NCBI RefSeq assembly: GCF_030063135.1
Contig: NZ_JASISO010000030.1
Location: 1-64,000, forward strand
DNA from: Streptomyces sp. G-G2
GTDB taxonomy: Bacteria; Actinomycetota; Actinomycetes; Streptomycetales; Streptomycetaceae
Reading direction: 5' to 3'
DNA: 64,000 nucleotides
Below the pieces are notes generated by a model, which had not been told where the DNA came from, did not search any database, and saw only the letters and a list, made by a program, of their open reading frames with translations. Both the position numbers and the translations under genes were made by a program. Every line of letters starts with the position of its first letter. The first letter of the stretch is position 1. Shown here piece by piece: positions 26,061 through 33,860 of this stretch.

Positions 26061-27038
26061 ATGCAGCACGTGGTGCGCAGGACTGTCAGGGCCGTGGGCG
26101 TGACCGGTCTCGTCGTGTTCGGCGCGCTCGGCGCGGCGGGACCGATGGGACCGATGGGACCGACGGGGCCGGTGGCCGCCGCAGCGCGGACGGTGTCGCC
26201 CGTGCCCGGGGTGGCGCCCGGTGCCGGGCCCGGGGCCGCGCCTTCGCCCTCGGCGTCCGCGCCTTCGGGCGGGCCCCAGGTGGCGTTCGACGGCCCCTTC
26301 GGCCACATCGAGGTGGGCGGCCAGCTCTGGGTCGGCCTCGAGGGGATGTCCGAGGGGTGGCAGCGGGCCGAGGTCTCCTCGCCCGCCCTGGCCGAACCGG
26401 TTCCGTTCGTTCCGGAGCCCGGGGGCTCGCCCGGGACCGGCAGGGTCGCCGACGACACGCACCAGTACCTGATCCGCGCCGACATCGCGCCGGGCACCTA
26501 CCCCCTCACCGTGACCAGTGGGGGCCGTACGGTCGCCACCGCGCAGCTCACCGTGGTCGCGCGCGGCGCGGCGGACGTGAGCCGGTTCGTCTTCGGCCCC
26601 GAGGACTCCTTCCCCGGTGGTGACGAGTCCGCCGCGGTCCGCCCGGGGGGTGCGGCCCTCGTGGTCCTGACCGACTACTCGGCGGCCGACGGCGAGGACA
26701 GCCTGAAGGTCACGTCGCCCGCGTTCGGTGGCCCGGTGACCCTGCGGCGCGACAGCGGGCTGGACCCGGACTGCAAGTGCGACGACGGCGGCACCGTCTA
26801 CACGGGGCGTGTCCGGGTGCGTGGCGGCGCGGCGGCGGGAACGTACCCGATGACCGCCGTCAGCCACCACGGTCAGCTGACCCTCACCCGGCAGATCACG
26901 GTCGCCGGTGACCCCGTCTCCTCCCGCTCGCCCTGGCTGATCGGCGGTGTCGGCGCCGCCGTGCTGCTCGCGCTCGGAGCGGGCCTGCGGATGGTGGTCG
27001 CGCGCCGTCGCGGGAAGGGCGCGGATCCGGCGGCGTAG
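26061..27038 (+). CDS. Exported membrane-anchored protein of unknown function
   Basis: About 325 residues. The N-terminus is a signal peptide followed by a collagen-like GPMGPMGPTGP stretch and a Pro/Ala/Ser linker. The central 230 residues are a beta-rich extracellular region with two similar blocks, each ending in GTYPLTVTSGG or GTYPMTAVSHHG, which suggests two Ig-like domains. The C-terminus has one membrane helix (WLIGGVGAAVLLALGAGL) and basic cytoplasmic tail; no LPxTG sorting motif. Start chosen at 26061 because GGGGAAGGGAAG lies just before; ATG 26022 is an alternative. No known family recognised. Confidence 0.7.
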   Translation: MQHVVRRTVRAVGVTGLVVFGALGAAGPMGPMGPTGPVAAAARTVSPVPGVAPGAGPGAAPSPSASAPSGGPQVAFDGPFGHIEVGGQLWVGLEGMSEGWQRAEVSSPALAEPVPFVPEPGGSPGTGRVADDTHQYLIRADIAPGTYPLTVTSGGRTVATAQLTVVARGAADVSRFVFGPEDSFPGGDESAAVRPGGAALVVLTDYSAADGEDSLKVTSPAFGGPVTLRRDSGLDPDCKCDDGGTVYTGRVRVRGGAAAGTYPMTAVSHHGQLTLTRQITVAGDPVSSRSPWLIGGVGAAVLLALGAGLRMVVARRRGKGADPAA

Positions 27039-27144
27039 CTCCCCCTCGTACCACTCCTCTTCCGGTCCGGCGTTCGCCGACCTGTCATGCACCTGACGCT
27101 AGCTGCGTCCGTTCCGTCTTCCCTCTTGAACCAGAAAGCGAGCC

Positions 27145-29166
27145 TTGTACACGTCATCCAGTCGAATACGCCGTCTTGCCGCCTCGGCGGTCGGCGCCGT
27201 CCTGCTCGTGGCGGGCGGTGGCTCCGTCGCCCAGGCCGCACCGCCCGTGACACCCGTGGCCACACCATCGTTGTCGCCTTTACCTTCACTTTCACCTTCA
27301 ATCTCGCCGTCCCTGCCCCGGTCCGCGGTGGCGACGCCGTCGGCGCCCGCGACCGCGTCGCGCTCCGCCGCACCCCCGGCTGGCGCGTCCCCGAGCGGCT
27401 CTCCGGCCTCGTCGCCGAGTGCGGCGTCCGTCACCTGGACCGACGCGGACGCCGTCAGGTTCTGGACGCGCGAACGCATGGCGTCGGCTGTCGACCCGGC
27501 GCGGCCCCCGGTGCCGGTGAGTGCCCGGACCGCCGCCCCCGCGCCTCCCAAGGCGCCGAAACTCCCGAAGCCGGGCAACAGCCTGTCCGCGGCGGCCGCC
27601 ATGCCGACCGCCGAGCACGTCATCGGCCCCAAGTCCGTCGGCGTGCTGTTCAGTTACTCCGCCGACCCGGACACCGGTGAGATGCGCGCGCACAGCTGTT
27701 CGGCCAGCGTCGTGGACAGCCCGGGCCGCAACCTGGTCCTCACCGCGGGGCACTGCGCGTTCGGCGGCGCGGTGGTCTTCGTACCGTGGTACCGGAGCGA
27801 GTACACCCTGGACCAGCAGTCCTACGGTTTCTTCCGGGTCGGGGACTTCTTCCGGGACAACCGCTACGCGCGGGGCAGCAAGTCCGCGGACTCCGACCTG
27901 GACTTCGCGTTCGGCCGTCTGGAGCCCTCGTCGGGCGGCAAGAACGCCCAGGACGTGGTGGGCGCCAACACCCTCGCGCGGACGCCGGGGTTCATCAATG
28001 ACGTGACGATGGTGGGCTACCCCTCCAGCCACAATCCCGAGGACCGCGCGGTGCGCTGTTCGGTCCGCACGCAGTGGCTGCCGAACTACAACCAGATCCA
28101 GGCCAAGTGCGCCGGGATGTGGGACGGGGTCTCCGGCGGGCCCTGGTTCTCGAAGATCGACTGGACCTCCGGCGTCGGCGAGATCATCGGCAACGTCGGG
28201 GGCTTCAACGGCGGCGGCCCCGCCGTCGGCAGCAGCGACCCCGCCTACAACCAGAACACCTACAGCCCCATGCATGGCGACTGGTTCTTCCGCCTCTACG
28301 ACGAGGCCAAGAAGAACCAGCACGTCACCCGCACCGGCGGCTACCAGCAGCCCGCGCTGCCCTACTCCATGGGCAGCGGCGAGACCTGGTCCCACGCCCG
28401 GCTGCTGGCCTCCGGCGAGTACACCGGGGACGGCAAGGGCGACCTCATCGTGGTGTGGACCGACGGCGAGGTCACCCTCTACACGGGTGACGGTGCGGGC
28501 GGCTTCGCGGGCGAGCGCAGGCTGGCCGTGCCCGGCCCGGCGTGGCAGGGCGTCAAGTCCCTGACAGGCGGCGACTTCTCCGGCGGCAGCGGCTACGACC
28601 TGCTGGCCGTATGGGGCTCCGGAGAAGTGCGGATCCTCCCCGACGTCGGCACCAACGGCTTGGGCCTCGGCATCAAACTGGCCGACTCCGGATCGATCTG
28701 GAGCCACGCCGACCAGATCGCGGCGGGCGGTTTCGGTACGGCGAACAACGTGAGCGACCTGCTCGTGCGCTGGAGCGACGGTGAACTCACCGACTACACG
28801 GCGGTCGGTGACCGCGGCTTCGGCACCGAGCACCGCCTGCTGGCGGCCAACGACGCCTGGAAGGAGGCGACGTTGGTCACCGCGGGCGACTTCACGGGCG
28901 CCGCGAACTGGGACACGCTGGTGCGCTGGTCGGACGGCCGGGTCTCGCAGTTCCAGGAGACCGGCCCCGGCGGCATCGGCAACGAGATCCAGATGGCCCC
29001 GCCGCAGAGCATCTGGACGCATGACGTGGTGATGACGGCGGGCAGTTACGACGCCAACGGCTGGGCCGATGACCTGCTCATCCGCTGGTCCGACGGCGAG
29101 ACGACGATGTACGCGCACACGGGCGCGGCGTTCGGTGCCGAGCGCACCCTGGTCACCCCGAAGTAG
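27145..29166 (+). CDS. Secreted trypsin-like serine protease with C-terminal FG-GAP/VCBS-like repeats
   Basis: A 673-residue protein. A signal peptide and a long Pro/Ser/Thr linker (to about 140) precede a chymotrypsin-fold protease with VLTAGHCAFGG (His), SDLDFAFGRL (Asp) and WDGVSGGPWF (Ser in GxSGGP). The C-terminal 250 residues comprise five or six repeats of the type ASGEYTGDGKGDLIVVWTDG and TLYTGDGAGGF, the FG-GAP/VCBS beta-propeller seen on many Streptomyces secreted enzymes. TTG at 27145 has GAAAGCGAG upstream. Confidence 0.85.
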   Translation: MYTSSSRIRRLAASAVGAVLLVAGGGSVAQAAPPVTPVATPSLSPLPSLSPSISPSLPRSAVATPSAPATASRSAAPPAGASPSGSPASSPSAASVTWTDADAVRFWTRERMASAVDPARPPVPVSARTAAPAPPKAPKLPKPGNSLSAAAAMPTAEHVIGPKSVGVLFSYSADPDTGEMRAHSCSASVVDSPGRNLVLTAGHCAFGGAVVFVPWYRSEYTLDQQSYGFFRVGDFFRDNRYARGSKSADSDLDFAFGRLEPSSGGKNAQDVVGANTLARTPGFINDVTMVGYPSSHNPEDRAVRCSVRTQWLPNYNQIQAKCAGMWDGVSGGPWFSKIDWTSGVGEIIGNVGGFNGGGPAVGSSDPAYNQNTYSPMHGDWFFRLYDEAKKNQHVTRTGGYQQPALPYSMGSGETWSHARLLASGEYTGDGKGDLIVVWTDGEVTLYTGDGAGGFAGERRLAVPGPAWQGVKSLTGGDFSGGSGYDLLAVWGSGEVRILPDVGTNGLGLGIKLADSGSIWSHADQIAAGGFGTANNVSDLLVRWSDGELTDYTAVGDRGFGTEHRLLAANDAWKEATLVTAGDFTGAANWDTLVRWSDGRVSQFQETGPGGIGNEIQMAPPQSIWTHDVVMTAGSYDANGWADDLLIRWSDGETTMYAHTGAAFGAERTLVTPK

Positions 29167-29211
29167 GCGCACGCGCAACGGAGTTCCGCAGGACTCGTCC
29201 GGCACGGGCGG

Positions 29212-29244
29212 GGGACGCGGCAGCCACGGGGGCTGCCGCGTCCC
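29212..29244. terminator. Bidirectional terminator between the protease and ABC transporter genes
   Basis: A perfect 14-bp stem (29212-29225 with 29231-29244) and 5-base loop between two convergent stop codons. Confidence 0.75.
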
Positions 29245-29265
29245 GCTGCCGGGGGTCCGGGCCCG

Positions 29266-31308
29266 TCAGGCCGCCGGGGCGCCGTCGGCCCCGTCGGTGT
29301 CGCGGTCCGCGGCAGTGCTCTGGCGCGGCAGCGTGAGCGTGCCGCTCCCGGCGCCGCCGGACCCGTGCCCGTACTGCTCGGCCTGCATCCGGAACATCGC
29401 CGCATAGCGCCCGCCATGAGCCAACAGGGTCTCGTGGCTGCCCTGTTCGACCAGGCGTCCCTCGTGCAGCACGTAGATCACATCGGCGAACCGCACCCCC
29501 GACATCCGGTGCGTGACCAGCACCACCGCCCGCCGCGGCCCGGCCAGGCCCCGGATGCGGTCGAAGGCCGCGATCTCCGCCTCCGGGTCGAGCGCCGAGG
29601 TGGGCTCGTCCACGATCAGGACACGGGCGTCACGGTAGTGGGTACGGGCCAGGCCGAACGTCTGCCACTGCCCGCCGGAGAGTTCCGACGCGCCCCGGAA
29701 CATCCGGGCGAGCAGGGTCTCGTACCCGTGCGGCAAGGACTCCACGACCCGGTCGGCCCCGGCGTACCGGGCGGCCTCCACCACCGCGGCCGCCTGTTCG
29801 ACCCCCCGCTCCGCCTCGGCGTGGCTCTCCGGGCGGCCGATGGCGATGTTGGTCCGCGCGGTCACCGGCCACCGTTCGAAGTCCTGGGTGAGCAGCGCCA
29901 CCCGGTCGAAGACCTGCTCCCGGTCGGCGTCCCGGACCTCGACCCCGTCCCAGGTGAGCGAACCGGTGTCGGGCAGGTGCAGCCCGGCCAGGAGTTTGAC
30001 CAGGGTGCTCTTGCCGGAGCCGTTCTCGCCCACGAGCGCGACCACGCTGCCCGCCCCGACGGTCAGCGAGATGTCGGTCAGGGCGGGCTCGGAGCGGTCC
30101 GGGTAGCTGAACCCGACCCCGCTGAGCCGGACCGTACCGAGCCGCTCGGTCAGGGGGAGGCCGCCCGCCGGGATGGCGCGGCTCTCGGCCGCCGCGACGA
30201 AGCGGTCCAAGTCCCGCACGTACAGGGACTCTTCGTGCAGAGTGTTGGTGGTCGCGACGAGTGCGCCGAGGGCCGCGGAGCCCGTACGTACGGCGATCAC
30301 CGCGGTGCCGGCGACGGCGAGGTCCATCCGGCCGCCGACGATCAGCGCGCCCATCGCGGCGTACGTCGCCAGGCCGGCCGCCCCGGACAGCGCGGCGGCC
30401 AGCAGCTCGGTGGCCGCCTTGTCCTTCGAGAGCCGGGTGGCCTCGGTCTCGGCGTGCTCGGCCATGTTGCGGTAGTGGCCCAGGAGGTAGCGGCCGACTC
30501 CGTGCACGCGTACCTCCTGGGCGGACGTACGGCTGATCAGCAGCTGTCCGATGAGCCGGGCCGCGCGGACGTGTTCCACCCAGGTGATCATCGACAGGTA
30601 GCGGCGCTGCGCCACGCGCATCGCGCCCCAGCCGCGCGGGGCGGCGATGAGGACGAGCAGGGGCAGCAGGACCGGATGCAGTGCGGTGAGCACGCCCGCC
30701 GCCGCGACGAGCGAGATCAGCCCGTTGAGGGTGGCCACGCAGGCGCCGATGGTCCGCCGCGCGGAGGGGGGTCCCCATTGGGCGCTGTCGAGCAGCCTGC
30801 GGAACTCGCCGTCCTCGATGGCGTCGAGTTCCACCGTGATGGATGCGTGCAAGTACCGTTCTGTGGCGGCCCGTTCGACCTTGGGTTCCAGCCGTCCGGC
30901 GGCCGCGGTGGAGCGCGAGGCGAGTACGGCGCCCAGTACGGCGACCAGCGCGCCGACGGCCAGGGCGGGCAGGGCGGCGTCCAGCCGGTCGGCGGGGCTG
31001 CCGCCACCGAACAGGGTCCGCAGGACCTGGTTGACGACCAGCAGCCCGACGGCCGAGGTGAGCCCCTGCCCGGCCTCGGCGAGCGCGACGGTGAGCAGGG
31101 CGGCCCGGTCGGCGGCCCAGGCGAGCCGGAGCGTCCCGCCGACCATGCGGGGCATCGCCCGCAGGGTGCTCAGCAGCCCGCTTTCGAGCTGGGCGTACTC
31201 GTGGTTGGCCCACCCGGCGTCGTACCGCAGGGGCCCGCCGAACAGCTGCCGCTCACTCGCGGAGGCGGTCTGCTGCGCGGGCACGGGCGGCCGCTTGAGA
31301 AGCCTCAT
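29266..31308 (-). CDS. ABC exporter, fused permease and ATPase
   Basis: A 680-residue half transporter. Six membrane helices occupy about residues 65-350. The ATPase has Walker A GENGSGKST, signature LSGGQWQ, and Walker B VLIVDEPTSALDP with the D-loop and His switch (VLVTHRM). It belongs to the exporter type used for peptides, lipids or drugs. There is no N-terminal C39 peptidase, so it is not a bacteriocin leader-cleaving exporter. The last 50 residues are low complexity. It is the last gene before the toxin scar and has no partner subunit nearby; it would work as a homodimer. Confidence 0.88.
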   Translation of the reverse strand: MRLLKRPPVPAQQTASASERQLFGGPLRYDAGWANHEYAQLESGLLSTLRAMPRMVGGTLRLAWAADRAALLTVALAEAGQGLTSAVGLLVVNQVLRTLFGGGSPADRLDAALPALAVGALVAVLGAVLASRSTAAAGRLEPKVERAATERYLHASITVELDAIEDGEFRRLLDSAQWGPPSARRTIGACVATLNGLISLVAAAGVLTALHPVLLPLLVLIAAPRGWGAMRVAQRRYLSMITWVEHVRAARLIGQLLISRTSAQEVRVHGVGRYLLGHYRNMAEHAETEATRLSKDKAATELLAAALSGAAGLATYAAMGALIVGGRMDLAVAGTAVIAVRTGSAALGALVATTNTLHEESLYVRDLDRFVAAAESRAIPAGGLPLTERLGTVRLSGVGFSYPDRSEPALTDISLTVGAGSVVALVGENGSGKSTLVKLLAGLHLPDTGSLTWDGVEVRDADREQVFDRVALLTQDFERWPVTARTNIAIGRPESHAEAERGVEQAAAVVEAARYAGADRVVESLPHGYETLLARMFRGASELSGGQWQTFGLARTHYRDARVLIVDEPTSALDPEAEIAAFDRIRGLAGPRRAVVLVTHRMSGVRFADVIYVLHEGRLVEQGSHETLLAHGGRYAAMFRMQAEQYGHGSGGAGSGTLTLPRQSTAADRDTDGADGAPAA

Positions 31309-31589
31309 CCGCGGTCACCTCCCGCCGCGGAGTGAGCGGCCGGGTGACCGTTTGTGCGAGATTTCCGACGGTCTTGATCGAACACCACATGAACACGCTG
31401 AACGCGCACGGATCGCAAGATCCCTCCCGAGGTGACGCGGTTGCGAACTGACGCCGGAAGAACTGCCCTGATCAGAGCGGCGTAACGGCCACGCGAGTGC
31501 TAACGGCCGTACGGATGTCCGACATTGACCCCGGACCCCGTGCCCCGCGGGCCCGCGGACCCGTGATCCGGCGTTCGAATCACCCGCAC

Positions 31590-31897
31590 GGTGCGGGCGC
31601 CTCCTTTCGAGGGATTGCGCGCAGCGCCCGCAGGACCAGGTCGTGGAAGCGCGCGTCGTGCTCCCACGGGGCGGGCCGCGGCGGCATTCCGGACAGCTCG
31701 TCGAGTCCGAGTGCGGGACGGGCGGCCGCCGGATGGTCCGCGGGCAGGGCCGCGTAGAGCGGATCGCTCCACACCGGGAGCGACTCCAGCCCGCGCGCGG
31801 CGGGGACAACCCGCACCAGCGCGGCGTCGAGCTCCCCGGCGCGCACCGCGGCCAACCACTCTGCGACGGGCAACCACCGCAGCTCGGCGCGCAACTT
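31590..31897 (-). pseudogene. LysR-family regulator fragment (effector domain only)
   Basis: The minus strand encodes LRAELRWLPVAEWLAAVRAG then LDAALVRVVPAARGLESLPV and WSDPLYAALPADHPAAARPA, which is the middle of a LysR substrate-binding domain. About 100 residues remain of some 300. The HTH half is missing, and the C-terminus also ends early. Its upstream edge at about 31897 is directly against the opposite-strand toxin fragment, so an insertion or recombination cut the gene there. Confidence 0.65.
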
Positions 31898-31899
31898 CG

Positions 31900-32955
31900 G
31901 CCTACGACGCCATCCACTCGGCGGAAAAGGGAGCCGCCCGCGCCGCGGAGGCTTTCAGTACGGCGAAGAAGGCGGTCAAGGAAGCGCGTCAGGCCGAGGC
32001 GAAGGCTGCCAAATCAGCGGCCGGGAAGGCCGAGAAGGAATCCGTCAGCGATAGCGCGGGCACGGAATCCAAGGCCGGCAAGGAGCACGCCGACGCGGAG
32101 TCGTCGGCGAGCGGCGGCGAGTCGCGCAGCAGCGGCGAATCGGGCGGCGGCTCCTCCGACCCGTCCCCTGGCGTGACCTGCAACAGTTTCCCCACCGGTG
32201 TCCAGGTCCTGATGGCCGACGGCTCTGCCAAGGCCATCGAGGAGGTCAAGGACGGCGACGTGGTCATGGCCACCGACCCGCAGACCGGCGAGACCCGGCC
32301 CGAGACCGTCACTGCCACCATCACCACCCCGGACGACAAGGACTTCACCGACCTCACCCTCACCGACGAGGCGAGCCCCCGCGGGCCGCCGGCGAAGATC
32401 ACCTCCACCTACCACCACCCCTACTGGAGCGAGACCCGCCACCAGTGGGTCGACGCCGGTGAACTCACCGCGGGCGAACAGCTCCGCCAGCCCGACGGCT
32501 CCCTGCTCACGGTCCAGCGGACCCGCAGCTACCCGTACGCCGTCACCACGCACAACCTCACGGTCAACAACCTTCACACGTACTACGTACTGGCTGGTGC
32601 CGCACCGGTCCTGGTTCATAACTGTCCTACAGTGGATGAACTGGCGGCACTCGGGGAGAAGCCCGGCAAGAACAATTTCACGCGAGCTGGATTTGAACTG
32701 CAGAAGCATGCCAATCGCGCGACTAATAATGGGCGCTATCCCTTCCCTGTTGGGAAGGCTAACCCTTGGACTTGGAGCGCCCTTGGCCAGGAAACCCTTG
32801 AGGGGATATTGAGAGACCCGAGGGTTGCGGTGCAGCAATTCACCAATAGAGCTGGGGATAATATAATCGAGTTCCATCTGCCGGACCGCGGGGCCCATTT
32901 CAGGCAGGCGGGTGGATCGGGCGACTGGATGTTCCATTCGTTCAGGGAAAATTGA
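31900..32955 (+). pseudogene. 5'-truncated polymorphic toxin: HINT domain plus C-terminal toxin domain
   Basis: The frame is open from 31591, but only from about 31900 (AYDAIHSAEKGAARAAEAFS) does it look like a real protein: an Ala/Lys/Glu-rich helical linker, then a HINT pretoxin domain from CNSFPTG (32179) to APVLVHNC (ending 32625), containing the internal STYHHPYW histidine. The final 110 residues are a separate toxin module with an FTRAGFELQKHANRAT start and an FHLPDRGAHFRQAG end. The toxin part is AT-richer than its surroundings. The N-terminal export/RHS part is missing, so it is probably a displaced or orphan toxin tip. The exact nuclease or other activity is not recognised. Confidence 0.7.
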
Positions 32956-32975
32956 CCTGAGTTGATTGTGTCCTG

Positions 32976-33018
32976 AATGCACAGTGGCCCGACGTTAGTC
33001 GTCGGGCCACTGTGCATT
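32976..33018 (+). terminator. Strong hairpin between toxin and putative immunity gene
   Basis: A perfect 18-bp stem (32976-32993 with 33001-33018), 7-base loop, starting 20 bases after the toxin stop and ending in catttgtg. Its position inside the pair suggests separate transcription of the downstream gene. Confidence 0.8.
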
Positions 33019-33050
33019 TGTGAAAGTATATCGTTCGAGAAAGGCCCGCC

Positions 33051-33290
33051 GTGGCGTTCTATAATCGGGGCAATGTTCTGATTGAAGCCGTAGTGCTGAG
33101 CGATGGAGTGGATGGCAGTGATGGGTGGGTAGTCGAGTTTTGGGACCTTACCCCAGGTGGCGGGGGTGAGTTGCTGCATATTCGGTATCGCTCAGGAAGT
33201 GACTTTGTTGTGGATCTACTCGGGCAGCCCGTTCCTGCCGATTTCATCGCGTGGGCCATTGGAATCGCGAAATCTGAGCTTAAGGGCTGA
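33051..33290 (+). CDS. Small protein, likely immunity protein of the adjacent toxin
   Basis: A 79-residue acidic protein beginning with GTG (MAFYNRGNVLIEAVVLSDGV) and GAGAAAGG upstream. It is AT-richer than the chromosome, like the toxin module, and comes immediately after it in the same direction. These features fit the cognate-immunity position in polymorphic toxin loci. No homologue recognised, so immunity is inferred from position only. A possible promoter element (tatatcgt near 33029) lies between the hairpin and this gene. Confidence 0.55.
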   Translation: MAFYNRGNVLIEAVVLSDGVDGSDGWVVEFWDLTPGGGGELLHIRYRSGSDFVVDLLGQPVPADFIAWAIGIAKSELKG

Positions 33291-33358
33291 TCCCGCTTCG
33301 GAGCCGATTAGCTCACCAATTTCATCGTGGTGAGCGGCAGATAAACCGGGCGCTGCCG

Positions 33359-33832
33359 TCACCCCGGCGGGCGGAGGTCCGCTTCCGGGTGGGCCGTGCG
33401 CCAGGCCGCGATCGAGGCGTCCCAGTCGTCGCCCGTGAGGGCCGTGAGGGACGCCGGGAAGAGGCCGCCCTCCTCCTTCGCGATGTGGTGGTGGAGGTCC
33501 GCCACCGCCTCGCGGAACGCGGAGACCTGGTCCGACGACGCCAGGTCCAGGGTCGACAGGAACGCCGACAGGTCGCGGTGTTCGCGCTCCAGGGCCGCGA
33601 TGTACGACGCGTATTCCGGGTCCCGCGACATCACCGCGAAAAAGCCGTCCTCCTCGCCCTTCCAGTGGGCGAGCAGGACGGCCGTCATGGAGCCGGTCAG
33701 GGCGCGGGCCCCGGCGAGGCCGCCCGCGTCCAGGGCGCGCAGCGCGTCGCCCGCCGTGTTCGTCACCGTCTCGTGCTCGGCGATGAACTCCTTGATCAGC
33801 GGGATCTCGCGGCAGCCGCTGTAGTGGCACAT
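33359..33832 (-). CDS. Hemerythrin HHE-domain protein
   Basis: A 157-residue four-helix protein with the His/Glu di-iron pattern: FIAEHETV on the first helix, LLAHWKGEEDGFF, ALEREHRDLSAFL and LHHHIAKEEGGLFP on the following ones. Hemerythrin-like proteins bind O2 or sense it or act in iron/oxidative stress. ATG at 33832. It precedes nothing on the same strand and lies 29 bases from the end of cobN. Confidence 0.87.
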   Translation of the reverse strand: MCHYSGCREIPLIKEFIAEHETVTNTAGDALRALDAGGLAGARALTGSMTAVLLAHWKGEEDGFFAVMSRDPEYASYIAALEREHRDLSAFLSTLDLASSDQVSAFREAVADLHHHIAKEEGGLFPASLTALTGDDWDASIAAWRTAHPEADLRPPG

Positions 33833-33860
33833 GCCCCCAGGATGCGACAGCCGCGCGCCT

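Noticed and set aside
26130..26175. Collagen-like Gly-Pro-Met repeat as a surface adhesin feature
   Set aside because: Only three or four triplets right after the signal peptide; too short for a collagen helix.
29266..31308. ABC exporter taken as part of a lantibiotic cluster
   Set aside because: No peptidase domain, no precursor peptide and no lanthionine synthetase next to it.
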